From NCBI RefSeq assembly GCF_024730565.1, contig NZ_CP077725.1, positions 1,488,001-1,552,000 of the forward strand: 64,000 nucleotides of DNA. Reading direction: 5' to 3'. Numbering within the stretch: position 1 is the stretch's first letter; every line of letters begins with the position of its first letter. A program made the translations under genes and the position numbers. Under the pieces are notes generated by a model. The model made no database searches. It was not told where the DNA came from and was given only the letters and a program-made list of their open reading frames with translations. Shown here one piece after another: positions 1-9,088 of this stretch. The stretch is from Clostridium sp. CM027. GTDB lineage: Bacteria; Bacillota; Clostridia; Clostridiales; Clostridiaceae.

Positions 1-53
1 GCTAATGTAATCTTATACCACAGTATATGTTTTGTCAATGTTGAAATAGTAAC

Positions 54-399
54 CGCAAAGCGTAAATTCACCACATTAAGACACGTATTATCAAATAGTG
101 ATATATTTAAAGTAAATATTGAATATACCAGTATTAATTTAATATTTTTATCGAAGATTTTATATTACTATCTTAGTTAGCATTATCAATACTATACTTG
201 TACTTTAACTAACTTGTTTTGAGCAAAAAAATAAGAGCTTTATCATTTAGTGATTAAACCCTAGATATATCAATGCTTTACATTGATATTATATTCTTTT
301 TTGAGTTAGAACTATTACATATTAATTCTAAGTCAGAACATTAAAATAATAGTATCAAATTGAAATAACTGGCTTAACGTTGTAAATTTACGCTTTGCG
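54..399. repeat. MITE-like segment bounded by an inverted repeat
   Basis: A 15-base arm (cgcaaagcgtaaatt) at 54-68 is repeated as its exact reverse complement at 385-399. The similarity continues inward, imperfectly, for about 15 more bases, giving roughly 30-base terminal inverted repeats around 346 bp of AT-rich DNA with no plausible ORF. This is the shape of a miniature inverted-repeat element or an emptied insertion sequence. No target duplication is obvious. Confidence 0.45.
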
Positions 400-446
400 A
401 GCCCCACCCCATATTAAAAAAATATATATAAGGGTTTACACAATGT

Positions 447-466
447 CGTGAAAACATAATTTCACG
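447..466. promoter_or_regulatory. Dyad cgtgaaa-N6-tttcacg, possible operator
   Basis: A perfect 7-bp inverted repeat with a 6-base spacer lies about 290 bp upstream of the phage-repressor-like gene fragment. A second hairpin (tgcataaaag paired with cttttatgca) lies at 542-584. Between 400 and 751 there is no gene. The dyad could bind a repressor; that is inference only. Confidence 0.3.
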
Positions 467-751
467 TCATTTGTTATGTACCTATATCTAGCATATACCC
501 TCATTCATACTTTTTCCGTATGCAATAAGGCTCTATTTAACTGCATAAAAGGTGTCTAATTGAGAATATACACTACTTTTATGCATGGTTTATATCTTTA
601 TAATACAATAATAAATATTTAGTATTATTATTTTAACTTACCTTTCATAAATTTCCAAGCAGTTTGATAGTACTTAATCACCCTAATATGAATTAATTAC
701 ATTTTAAAGTATATAATTACAATAAAGATTTAATTTAGGGGGATAAAAATA

Positions 752-1053
752 GTGATAGCTTATAAACAAGCTTTTATTAAAGAGGAATATGCTTCTAATA
801 AAGACGCAAGTAGAATTCAATCTAAACATTTTTTAAATGAGCTTATTATGTACGAAAGACAACCTAAAAATAAAAATGAGTTTTTCAATTTTACAGATGA
901 CCAATTAAAAGAAACATTACTTAAACTATTTAAAACTGTATCAAAATCATCGTGTGATCAAGGCATGAGTACTTATGATAGATATATAAAGTGGGCAAAA
1001 ATTAAAGGTTATAGGGTTACTGATAGTCTTTCTTATGAAAGGGTCTTCGATAA
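752..1053 (+). pseudogene. N-terminal fragment of a phage-type (MrpR/integrase SAM-like) DNA-binding protein
   Basis: The reading frame begins with GTG 9 bases after a GGGGG ribosome binding site. About 100 residues are coherent: a helical, Lys-rich domain of the kind at the N-terminus of tyrosine recombinases and of SPbeta-like MrpR repressors (motifs such as TYDRYIKWAKIKGY). Near 1053 the frame runs into the IS256-family element, and the residues after about 105 are IS sequence read backwards. No continuation is visible on the far side of the IS, so the C-terminal half is lost. Family assignment is tentative; the truncation is clear. Confidence 0.5.
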
Positions 1054-2323
1054 TGTAAAACCCTTAGGGGTTTGGGGGACGGAGTCCCAAAGCTACGCTC
1101 CTTCATTTAGGATCTCACTAAATAATATATTGAGCTGGCTGATAACAAGGTCCCAATTTGCATATACTCTAGTCCATTTCTTACTTACCTTTTCAGTTGC
1201 CAAATATAGCATCTTCATAAGACTATCATCGTTCGGGAATATAAGCTTTGTCTTCGTAACTTTTCTAAATTGACTGTTAAGACTCTCTATAGCATTTGTG
1301 GTATATATAATTCTACGAATATAATCTGGAAATACAAAGAAAGTTATGATATTATCCCAATTATCTTCCCAACTTTTTATTGCATTTGGATATTTACTAC
1401 CCCATTTTTCTTTAGCAAAATTTGAATTTTCTAGTGCAAAATCTTTATTTACTGAGCCATAAACGGCTTTCAAATCTTTAGCAAATGCCTTATTGTCTTT
1501 ATGTGGTATATATTTCATACTTGCTCTTAATTGATGAATTAGGCATCGTTGTATCTTTGCAAAAGGATATACCGCGCCTATTGCTTCCTTGAAGCCACTT
1601 AAGCCATCGACACAGAACACCAAAACGTTCTTAAGGCCTCTGTTTCTAAGGTCATTAAGCACTGAAAGCCAGAACTTACTGCTTTCATTTGCTCCTATCC
1701 AAATACCAAGCACCTCTTTTTCGCCATCCATATTTACACCTAAAACAACGTAGGCTGCCTTGATTATGATATGCTTGTCGTCACGTACTTTGTAGTGAAT
1801 TGCATCCATAAAAATAAAAGAGTACGTTTTTTCAAGTGGCCTATTTTGCCACTCTGTAACTACAGGCATAATTCTGTTTGTTATATTCGAAACCATTTCA
1901 GCAGATATCTCAACCTCATATAGATTTTTCACTTGCTCTGATATGTCCCTTGTAGTCATTCCAGCTGCATAGAGCGCCATTATTTTATCTTCGATACCAG
2001 TTATATTTCTTTGATACTTAGGCAATATTTTAGGCTCAAATTCACCATTTCTACTGTTTGGAGTTTGTTTTTCGGATATATCATATTTATCATATCTAAG
2101 TTGCGAATCCATTTCTGCTTCTAATGTCTCCTGAAGAACGTCTCTAAACATACTTTTCATAGCAGTTAAAACCTCATTTGGACTTGTAAACTTTTGCTCG
2201 TTGATATAATCCCTTAAAATATCTTTCTAAATGTTTGACATAAAAATACTCCTCCTTGCAATCTTTGATAATTAGCTTATCTCAATTATTGCCAAGAAAA
2301 AGTGCTTTTTATCCTGTTTACAC
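1054..2323 (-). mobile_element. IS256-family (Mutator-type) insertion sequence
   Basis: The element carries one transposase gene on the minus strand. Its ends are only approximate: the outer bases near 1054 (tgtaaaaccc) and the reverse complement near 2323 (gtgtaaacagg) resemble each other. No 8-9 bp target duplication is visible, which suggests that flanking DNA was lost after insertion. It separates a phage-repressor-like fragment from an unrelated reading-frame tail. Confidence 0.7.
1093..2241 (-). pseudogene. IS256-family transposase with an early nonsense codon
   Basis: The protein is a Mutator/IS256-type DDE transposase: DAIHY carries the first Asp, VDGLSGF the second, and NAIESLN the Glu. 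The natural start is the ATG at 2239-2241, preceded by AGGAGG at 2251-2256 with 9-base spacing. The fifth codon is TAG (2227-2229), after which the frame is open to 1093. Only reinitiation at an internal ATG (about 2160) would give a 355-residue protein lacking the first 27 residues. The catalytic core is otherwise complete. I treat it as inactive or weakly expressed. Confidence 0.75.
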
Positions 2324-2434
2324 AAAATTATTTGCAGGCCTAATAAAAAACCAAGAAGAGGATTAAGACTTATAGCTTTTGTAATTATTTTAATTGTAAC
2401 TTTAGATATGGACAAGTATATTTTATTTAACTAA
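2309..2434 (+). pseudogene. Orphan C-terminal fragment with a hydrophobic segment
   Basis: Immediately right of the IS element an open frame ends at TAA 2432-2434 and reads like the tail of a protein: a basic patch (NKKPRRGLR) followed by a hydrophobic run (LIAFVIILIVTL). It has no start codon of its own. It is probably the remaining end of a gene lost during IS-associated deletion. Not recognised. Confidence 0.25.
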
Positions 2435-2461
2435 AAATAAATGCGATCGTTATCGTGATGT

Positions 2462-3544
2462 TTAAAAAGCCTCTATTATTACCTCCATGATTCCTCCACA
2501 TACCATCCCTTCGTCTTCAGCGATGGCGCCTGTCATATCTATGTTTTGAATTTGATACCCACCATTTCCGAGTAAGTTACGGGCGTCATTAATTATCGTG
2601 CCTTCGCTACACCCTCCGCCGATACTCCCTAAAATCTTACCATAAGGCCATACAAGCATTTTAGCTCCTGCATTTCTTGGAACGGAACCTTTCGTAGAAA
2701 TGATTGTAATGATTGCCTTTGGAGAATTTTCTTCTTTGCACAATTCCATCAACACTTCATTGTCAAATTCCGGCCAATTACTTTTCGTATGCCTATTAAT
2801 ACTATTGGTTATATCACCGAGTCGTCTATAACTGATGACCTGAGATATAATAGAAAACGCTATCTCTTCTGGTGTTACTGCTCCTATCTCAAGACCTATA
2901 GGGGCATTGACTTTGTTTAACTTCTCTTGAGTATATCCTTCATTTACCATTTGCTCCATGACGCTTTTAACTCGCCGTTTTGAACCAATCATTCCAACAT
3001 ATGCAGTATCATGTTTTAAAACTTGTCTGAGACAATCCATATCATGCCTATGACCTCTAGTTACAATAACAACATAGGCAGAATTGTTTAAACTAATTAA
3101 GTCGAAACAGTTCTCGAAACTCTCACAAATCACTTTTTTAGCAGTAGGAAATCGTTCACTATTAGCAAATGATGGTCTGTCATCGATAACTGTAACTGAA
3201 AAACCTACTTTTGAACCAAATTCAGCTAAGGGCTTAGCTATATGTCCACCACCTAAAACTATCAAGCGTGGTTCTGGAAAATATGGTTCAATTAAATAAG
3301 CTTCACTTTCACTAATTTTAACAAGCTGAAGAATTCCAGTTTCTATTGCATAGTTTGCCTTTTGGTAAAGTAATTCATCTAAATCAGATATTCGATTATG
3401 GGAATTCAGACTTTCCTTTGTAAAAAGTGTTTTGTTCTGAGATGGTTTATTTCCACAATTTTTGTTATCCAACATTGTAATAATAACAGCATTATTTCCT
3501 GAGCCCACTTTATCCAGTAAATTTTTATAGGTATCTACATTCAT
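2462..3544 (-). CDS. XdhC/CoxI-family molybdoenzyme accessory protein
   Basis: XdhC-family proteins bind molybdenum cofactor and help load it, with the sulfur ligand, into xanthine-dehydrogenase-type hydroxylases. Residues about 90-245 form the XdhC C-terminal Rossmann domain (VLGGGHIAKP loop, VIDDR, VTRGHRHD, GMIGSKRR, PIGLEIGAVTPEEIA). Unusually, the XdhC/CoxI motif normally near the N-terminus (GSVPRNAGAKMLV, then GSIGGGCSEG, and MVCGG near the end) lies after the Rossmann domain at about 260-360; residues 1-80 look like a degenerate first domain. No hydroxylase structural gene is in the window, so its client enzyme is encoded elsewhere. ATG start, 360 residues. Family assignment is secure; the particular client is unknown. 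Confidence 0.85.
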   Translation of the reverse strand: MNVDTYKNLLDKVGSGNNAVIITMLDNKNCGNKPSQNKTLFTKESLNSHNRISDLDELLYQKANYAIETGILQLVKISESEAYLIEPYFPEPRLIVLGGGHIAKPLAEFGSKVGFSVTVIDDRPSFANSERFPTAKKVICESFENCFDLISLNNSAYVVIVTRGHRHDMDCLRQVLKHDTAYVGMIGSKRRVKSVMEQMVNEGYTQEKLNKVNAPIGLEIGAVTPEEIAFSIISQVISYRRLGDITNSINRHTKSNWPEFDNEVLMELCKEENSPKAIITIISTKGSVPRNAGAKMLVWPYGKILGSIGGGCSEGTIINDARNLLGNGGYQIQNIDMTGAIAEDEGMVCGGIMEVIIEAF

Positions 3545-3812
3545 GATTTCATTCCTCCAAGTTTATTATCATTTGAAATTCACCTTTGATAAGTTATTTA
3601 TGTCTATAAACAAGCGAATTAACCAACAAACTATTACTTTATTATAACAATATATCCTAAAATTTCAATAACATTGCTGGATATATTGTTAACAACAAAA
3701 ACTGAAAATTCATTTCCAATAAACCTTTCATCATATAATTAATACTATTTCTTTGAACCCATATCTCTGGAATATAAAATTCGTTATTAAGGGAATATCC
3801 AAAGATAACTAA

Positions 3813-4958
3813 TCAGTATACTTGTCCTAATAGCTGTTTTTCTAGAAGATCGAAATCATATGTTCTTTGATCATAGTCGCAGAAGCCACCATTTTTCACA
3901 TTAGGGCTTGAGCTGCCACTCTTTTTACTCGCCCACTGTTTTTGATAGAATATTACCTGCTCAGAAGTTTTTATGCCTTTACTTATCCAGCTATTGAGTA
4001 CTTTAGTGATGTACTTTATAGTTTTAGCATTATATTCTACAGCCTCATCAATAGCCATAATGATAACTTTGCTACTTACCTGCTTTGCAAAATCTAATAT
4101 TTTTTCATACACCAAAGGCGTGATAGCATGTACATTTTCTTCAAATACCTTAAGTACACTTTTTAAGCCCTCAGCAGCAGCAGAATTATTTCTATATTTT
4201 ATGACTATTGCTTCTTCTTTAGTTAATGCTTCTTCTTTATTTATTAATTCTTGTTCTTTATTTATTAATTCTTCTTTATTACTTCTTATTCTATTACTTG
4301 GTAGCCCCTTATAAGGGCCTTGTAAGCCCCTACTAATATCCTTATTAATTATGAATTCACGTGGCTCCTGAATTTCTTCCTTTTTCAGAAAATCATTATT
4401 ATCTTGGTCTTCTATATTTTCCATGGGAATTACATCAGAGCCTCTTTCTAAAGTAAGATTTATGGGATGATTGTCCACTTTTTCTAAGTAGCAATTTACA
4501 GAAGTTCTATCATCAGTAAAATTAATATCAAAAGATTCCTCTATAATGAGGTTCTCGAAAATTTTCGCTACATCTAATTGAGCTACATCACATTTTTTAA
4601 ATAAAATTTTAAGAAATTCTTTATTTTTAACCCTGGATAACTCGTGATGAACACATTTAATAGCGTTTATATTGTTAGGTACGTTGTATTTCATCCAATT
4701 TAACAGCATAATCTCTTTCGTATCATCACAGTATAAGATTTTGTTATACTCACAGAATCTTTTAATTAGCTTATCTACAGTATCTCTGTTGTACCCAGTT
4801 TCTGTAGCTATAAATTTTTTTGATATTTCATAAATACCACACTGCGTTGTTTTGGTATTTGAAATAAGATATAAATAAAAGTATTTTTCCTCTGGTGTAA
4901 GTTCAAACACAAAGCTATCACTCCAAAATTCTGTATAAATCTGTCTGTATTTAGCCAT
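3813..4958 (-). CDS. DnaD-domain replication initiation protein (phage replisome-organizer type)
   Basis: The N-terminal 110 residues resemble the winged-helix of phage and chromosomal DnaD-like initiators (KYRQIYTEFW start, FELTPEEKYFYLYL, CGIYEIS). The middle (about 150-255) is low-complexity, with a tandem LINKE repeat. The C-terminal 75 residues (VLKVFEENVHAITP to about VIFYQKQWASKK) match a DnaD/DnaB_2 domain, which in the family binds DNA and recruits helicase loader. The start follows ggaggatt. It stands alone next to a tRNA gene, a common prophage attachment context, but no other phage genes adjoin it, so it may be a prophage relic or a host gene. Confidence 0.8.
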   Translation of the reverse strand: MAKYRQIYTEFWSDSFVFELTPEEKYFYLYLISNTKTTQCGIYEISKKFIATETGYNRDTVDKLIKRFCEYNKILYCDDTKEIMLLNWMKYNVPNNINAIKCVHHELSRVKNKEFLKILFKKCDVAQLDVAKIFENLIIEESFDINFTDDRTSVNCYLEKVDNHPINLTLERGSDVIPMENIEDQDNNDFLKKEEIQEPREFIINKDISRGLQGPYKGLPSNRIRSNKEELINKEQELINKEEALTKEEAIVIKYRNNSAAAEGLKSVLKVFEENVHAITPLVYEKILDFAKQVSSKVIIMAIDEAVEYNAKTIKYITKVLNSWISKGIKTSEQVIFYQKQWASKKSGSSSPNVKNGGFCDYDQRTYDFDLLEKQLLGQVY

Positions 4959-5263
4959 TAGTTAATCCTCCTTAATATTAATTAAATCATCACCTGCAAA
5001 TCTACACTATTAACACCTTTTAATTAAGCCCTATATATAATAGCCACGAGAATTGCAAATCCGAGTCCCCTAATACTAAATATTTTTAAGTTTTTTATAA
5101 ATCTTTTTAAATTTACGTCCAGATTATGTTACATAATAATCCTGAATTAGATAAAACGTTTATAATATACTTATTATACTAATTTAACTTTGGGTTTTCT
5201 TTATTTAGTTTAAGCAAAACAAAACATTGTAGAAATTTGATTGCCATAAGGCTCACCATTTAT
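4959..5263. other. Gene-free interval before tRNA-Leu
   Basis: About 305 bp of AT-rich DNA between the divergent DnaD-domain gene and the tRNA. It must contain promoters for both, but I could not single out convincing -35/-10 pairs. No ORF with a ribosome binding site is visible. Confidence 0.4.
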
Positions 5264-5348
5264 GCAGATGTGGTGGAATTGGCAGACGCACTAGAATCAG
5301 GGTCTAGCGCTTTACGGCATGCAGGTTCGATTCCTGTAATCTGCACCA
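5264..5348 (+). tRNA. tRNA-Leu (anticodon CAG)
   Basis: The sequence folds as a class II tRNA: acceptor 5' arm GCAGATG, D-loop GGTGGAATTGGCAGACG, anticodon stem CTAGA/TCTAG with a seven-base loop containing CAG, a long variable arm, T-arm GCAGG-TTCGATT-CCTGT, acceptor 3' arm ending CTGC, and encoded ACCA. The anticodon reads CUG leucine codons. One oddity: the last acceptor pair (positions 7-66) is G opposite A (base 5338), where the usual partner is C. Confidence 0.95.
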
Positions 5349-5354
5349 AAAAAA

Positions 5355-5387
5355 CACTCATTTTATGAATGCTTTTTATTTTTTAAT
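5355..5387 (+). terminator. Weak hairpin and T-run after tRNA-Leu
   Basis: An imperfect stem (cactcat paired with atgaatg around a short loop) is followed by a T-rich tract (ctttttattttttaa). It is correctly placed to end the tRNA transcript. Confidence 0.4.
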
Positions 5388-5658
5388 TAAATTAACAACT
5401 CGTAATTTAAGGCGAGTTAAAATAGGCTTAGGGGGTAGTTTTGTAGGTTCAATTTACGCAGAAAATTTCATCATCAACATTAAGAAAGATATTAAAAAGT
5501 GGATATTATATTCTAAATGTATGATAAATGGTTGGTTAAGCGTGGTAATCATAGAGAATGATGCTGAAAAGACTAAACATCTTTTAGTTCAGTCACACAC
5601 ATCTCATTCTGATACAAAGTTAAAAGATTTTAAAATCAGAGAAGCAATTTATATATAA
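5365..5658 (+). CDS. Doubtful small ORF downstream of tRNA-Leu
   Basis: A 97-codon frame overlaps the likely tRNA terminator, so its upstream part is unlikely to be translated as drawn. The central and C-terminal residues have a protein-like composition (KKWILYSK, GWLSVVIIENDAEKTKHLL). I see no strong ribosome binding site for any internal start. It may be a remnant of a gene, possibly one left by an element that once used the tRNA 3' end. Not recognised. Confidence 0.25.
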   Translation: MNAFYFLIKLTTRNLRRVKIGLGGSFVGSIYAENFIINIKKDIKKWILYSKCMINGWLSVVIIENDAEKTKHLLVQSHTSHSDTKLKDFKIREAIYI

Positions 5659-5770
5659 AGATGTTATGATATTTGCTCATTTATAGTACTATATTGTATA
5701 ATTGAATGAGGATACAATAATAGAATTAAGCATAAATTTCTGTATATACCCAAATTAGAAGGGTGGCGTA

Positions 5771-6382
5771 ATGGTGGGATTAGTATTTTTCTTAATAATG
5801 GTTGTTGTATTTTTTTTAGCATTGTTCTTTATAATGCTAAACGTAATATTTATAATTATATGGAGAGTAAAAAAGCGGAAAGGCAAGACTACTAAAAAAC
5901 GATATATTGTTATTCCAATAATTTTTTTAATCATAAGTCTTTTAATAGAGCTGATTCCTATTGGTTGGATTGGTGCAGTGAGGTCAGGAAACAAAAGTAG
6001 CTCAAAAGATGTTATCATAGCAGAATCGGGCAAAATTGTATACTGGGGATATGATGGTGATAGAATTGAGAATTTTAAAATGGATGGTACTACCTACGTT
6101 GCTATAGTAGTATATTCAGGCTCATCGGATACATGGGAGCTTGGGAAACCAGTTGCTAATATCAGGTATAAGTCAGCCGATGAAACATTAGACAAAATTA
6201 TGAGTTCACTATCTGCTCGTGACGATACTTCAACATTATATCCAGTTATTAATGAAAAGGGATTTAAGTTATATACTATAGAAAGTACTATCGCTATAGG
6301 AAGTACTATTACTATTTACTGCCCTGAAAATCAGAAGGATTTGCTTTTAGCGTACTATAAAGAGCTTTCTCATGTAAATTAA
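5771..6382 (+). CDS. Hypothetical two-TM protein with an extracytoplasmic domain
   Basis: 203 residues, starting at ATG after gaagggtgg. Two strongly hydrophobic segments occur at about residues 3-31 and 47-70, separated by a basic loop (RVKKRKGKTTKKR), so the roughly 130-residue C-terminal domain is probably outside the membrane. That domain is polar, with Ser/Thr-rich and beta-like stretches; no catalytic motif is evident. It is monocistronic: its TAA is immediately followed by the left arm of a hairpin that has been split by the IS3-family element. Function unknown. Confidence 0.7.
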   Translation: MVGLVFFLIMVVVFFLALFFIMLNVIFIIIWRVKKRKGKTTKKRYIVIPIIFLIISLLIELIPIGWIGAVRSGNKSSSKDVIIAESGKIVYWGYDGDRIENFKMDGTTYVAIVVYSGSSDTWELGKPVANIRYKSADETLDKIMSSLSARDDTSTLYPVINEKGFKLYTIESTIAIGSTITIYCPENQKDLLLAYYKELSHVN

Positions 6383-6474
6383 GGGAATCCATTTTGAACT
6401 GCCCCCTGTCAAGTAGACAGTGGAAATAATTAAAGATTTTATGTAAGGCGTCTATCATTTGGTAGGCGCTTTAT

Positions 6475-7354
6475 TTATGCTGCATTACCTAATAGATATC
6501 GCTGATATTCCATTGGTGTCATGCACTTTAAACGTTTTTGATAACGTCTATTATTATAATATTCTATATAGTCTTCAATCGATTTCTTTAAGCTTTCATA
6601 GTCTTCAAATTTATGAAGATAATACATTTCTGTTTTTAAGATTCCCCAAAATCCTTCCATTGGACCATTATCAATACAATGCCCAACCCTCGACATGCTC
6701 TGTATCATTCCAGCTTTTTTTAGTTTTTCTTTAAATATTTTTGAAGTATACTGGAAACCTCGGTCACTATGAAATATTGGTTTAGCATCAGGGTATACTT
6801 TAACAGCAAGATTAAAGGTTTGATAAACCAATTGGTTATTATTAGAATGACCAATGACATATGAAACAATACTTCTATCACCTAAATCAAATATTGCACT
6901 TAGATAAGCCTTTTGTTTTTTATTGACTTGTTCTGCTTTAAAATTTCTATCCAAAATATTTTCTGCAGTAACTTCAGGAGTTGACTTAATATAATTATAT
7001 CTTTTTTTTCTGCATACGGATTTTAATCCTAATATCTGCATCAGACGATAAATTCGTTTATAATTAACTTTTTTATTATATTCTCTACGGATTTTAATCG
7101 TCATCTGGCGATAGCCTAAGATACCGTCTTTTTCCTCATATAACTCACAAATAAGCTTTAATAATTCTTCGTTTTTCAATACTCGGTTACTTTTTTCTCT
7201 GTGTAGCCATTTATAATATGCAGAATGGCTAACGCCGCCTATAATGCACAACTCAGTTATAGGAAATTTATCTTTGTTAGATAATTCTTGGATTGCAAGA
7301 TAAGTATCTTCGTATCTAGCTTCGCTTAATATCGCCTTCTTTCTATCTCTTGGA
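6475..7354 (-). pseudogene. IS3-family OrfB transposase lacking the first catalytic Asp
   Basis: The integrase-type core shows the second Asp in PIFHSDRGFQYTS and the Glu in DNGPMEGFWG, followed by the usual C-terminal end. The stretch that normally holds the first Asp (a TDVT-type motif between NKKW and KAYLSAI) is missing: the protein reads NKKQKAYLSAIFDL directly. From my memory of the family this is an in-frame loss of about 14 residues, which should abolish transposition. OrfB has no good start; it is expected to be made by a -1 frameshift at the A8 run at 7355-7362 within orfA. Confidence 0.7.
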
Positions 7355-8009
7355 TTTTTTTTAGAAGAGCATTCTCCATCCGTAATCTTCTATTTTGTGC
7401 TTCTAAAAGCTTGTATTGAGCTTTTAGCTTTTCATCTTCTGTCATTAACTCTTCAGCCTTTGGCTTTCCACGTCGGTCCAAAAGCCCTTCAATACCAAAC
7501 TGATTATACTTCTTCATCCAGGTATAAATCTGAGGATAAGATACCTTATATTTTTCAACAGTTTTATTATAACTGTTATTGTTTTCAATACAGTACTTTA
7601 TGATTTCAATGCGTTCAATATAAGAAGTTTTGCGTCCTTTGGTCATGATTATTTTTCCTCCTGTTCCAGAAGATTTTATGTTTTCATGACCATTATACTT
7701 CTTTATCCAATTGCATAAAACTGTATTTGACGAAATATGATACTTAATGCATAAATCATTCAGTGAGCCATGCCCATCAAGATATTCTTTTACAATGTTA
7801 ATCTTGATTTTGGCAGTATAAGAAGTATTTTTGCTAGAATGTTTTAACCCAGCTTCACCTTCTGATTTATATCGTATTACCCATTTTTGAAAAGAACTCT
7901 TATGTACTTGAAGTTTGTTGCATAAACTTAACATACTAGCTTTTCCATTTAAATATGATGTTACAGCCTTAATTTTTTGTTGGTCTGATATAATTGATTT
8001 TCTTCCCAT
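7326..8009 (-). CDS. IS3-family OrfA, helix-turn-helix protein
   Basis: 227 residues with three helix-turn-helix units (about 8-50, 65-105 and 130-175; motifs KASMLSLCNKLQVHKSSFQKW, SLNDLCIKYHISSNTV, KTVEKYKVSYPQIYTW) and a C-terminal leucine-zipper-like helix (LEAQNRRLRMENALLKK). This architecture is typical of IS150-group OrfA, which binds the IS ends and regulates transposition. The eight-A run at 7355-7362 near its end is the likely programmed -1 frameshift site giving an OrfAB fusion. OrfA looks intact although OrfB is not. Confidence 0.9.
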   Translation of the reverse strand: MGRKSIISDQQKIKAVTSYLNGKASMLSLCNKLQVHKSSFQKWVIRYKSEGEAGLKHSSKNTSYTAKIKINIVKEYLDGHGSLNDLCIKYHISSNTVLCNWIKKYNGHENIKSSGTGGKIIMTKGRKTSYIERIEIIKYCIENNNSYNKTVEKYKVSYPQIYTWMKKYNQFGIEGLLDRRGKPKAEELMTEDEKLKAQYKLLEAQNRRLRMENALLKKIQEIERRRY

Positions 8010-8365
8010 AAAAAAATAGCCCTCCTTATAGTAAACAGTTTTATTATTTTAACTGTCTACCATAAGGGGAGCATATCATTTTTGGTTTCCCTTAAAAATT
8101 GTCATATTATCAACATTGTTATTAAACATGGCCTAAATTAAAAGTTCCGGTTTTTATTTTAGAAAGTGAACTAAGGTATATTATAACCATTTTGTTGAGT
8201 ATTTTAGGTCGATATATATACCCCCTTGCGACAGTTTCTATATACAGTCCGTGTTAGTAGATGCTATAGGTTTATAATATAAGTATATTATGGTATAATA
8301 TTTCCAGACAAAAAGAGAAAATTGCAATTAAGTATGGGATAAATATTTTGTGGGGTGATTTTGAA

Positions 8366-8863
8366 ATGAGAAAAGAGAAATATATTATTAGAGAAATAAA
8401 AGAGACTGAACTTGATATACTTGAAATGATGTTGTTTGGAGCAATATATCTACCAGTTGGAAGTGAGCCTTTGACAAGAGAGGTACTCAAAATACCTGAA
8501 ATTAGTGTATACATCGATGATTTTCTTAAAAAGAAGGACGATCACTGCTTAGTGGCAGATGTTGAAGGTATTATAATTGGTGCTGTATGGGTTAGGATTT
8601 TAGCAGGTGAAATAAAAGGCTATGGGAACATAGATGATAAAACCCCAGAGTTTTCTATTTCGCTGATAAAAGAATATCAAAATCAAGGGATAGGAACATC
8701 TTTGATGAAAAAGATGATAGAATACTTGAAGGAAAAAGGATACAGCCAAACATCATTGAGTGTATCCAAAGGTAATTATGCAGTGAGAATGTATAAGGCT
8801 GTAGGATTTGAAATTATAGCTGAAAAAAAAGATGACTATTTAATGCTACTAAAATTAATTTAG
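8366..8863 (+). CDS. GNAT-family N-acetyltransferase
   Basis: 165 residues with the GNAT fold. The acetyl-CoA-binding motif A is clear (SLIKEYQNQGIGTSLMKKMIEYLKE, Q/R-x-x-G-x-G/A pattern), followed by motif B (SLSVSKGNYAVRMYKAVGFEII). I chose the ATG at 8366, 8 bases after ggggtga, rather than the upstream TTG. The acceptor substrate cannot be read from the sequence. It is monocistronic, with a plausible -10 (tataat) near 8295. Confidence 0.85.
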   Translation: MRKEKYIIREIKETELDILEMMLFGAIYLPVGSEPLTREVLKIPEISVYIDDFLKKKDDHCLVADVEGIIIGAVWVRILAGEIKGYGNIDDKTPEFSISLIKEYQNQGIGTSLMKKMIEYLKEKGYSQTSLSVSKGNYAVRMYKAVGFEIIAEKKDDYLMLLKLI

Positions 8864-9088
8864 GTACAGATGGTTCTCGATGTTTTTATATTGTTTTAGG
8901 GGCCAGCCAATATTTCCTACAAAATACACATTAATACATATATCCCCAAAACAAATTTTATAAACGTATATATCCATTATTCTATAGTTCGCTACACCAA
9001 CCTTAGTTTTTGAACTGGAAGAAATTCACCCTTTTAGTTTGCCTAAATCTTCCCCTTTGTGATTGCCGGTTACAACTAAAAGTTATAC

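Larger units (their letters stand above)
6395..8078 (-). mobile_element. IS3-family (IS150-like) insertion sequence, probably non-autonomous
   Basis: Imperfect terminal inverted repeats: the left end from 6395 (tgaactgccccctg, then gtagacagtggaaataat) matches the reverse complement of the right end at 8078 (tgatatgctcccct, then gtagacagttaaaataat). A 3-bp ttt flanks both ends and may be the target duplication. It contains orfA and orfB on the minus strand with a -1 frameshift site, but orfB has lost part of its catalytic core. Confidence 0.85.
6381..8094 (+). terminator. Terminator-like hairpin split in its loop by an IS element
   Basis: Left arm aagggaatcc (6381-6390) and right arm ggtttccctt (8085-8094) are complementary with one T-T mismatch. 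Removing the IS (6395-8078) and one copy of the ttt target repeat rejoins them as a 10-bp stem with a five-base loop (atttt), directly after the stop codon of the upstream gene. Confidence 0.6.

Noticed and set aside
4205-4290. Repeated tttattaattctt units
   Set aside because: They are in-frame low-complexity codons (LINKE repeats) of the DnaD-domain gene.
3813-5348. Complete prophage at tRNA-Leu
   Set aside because: Only one phage-type replication gene is present; no integrase, structural or lysis genes and no attachment repeat of the tRNA 3' end was found.
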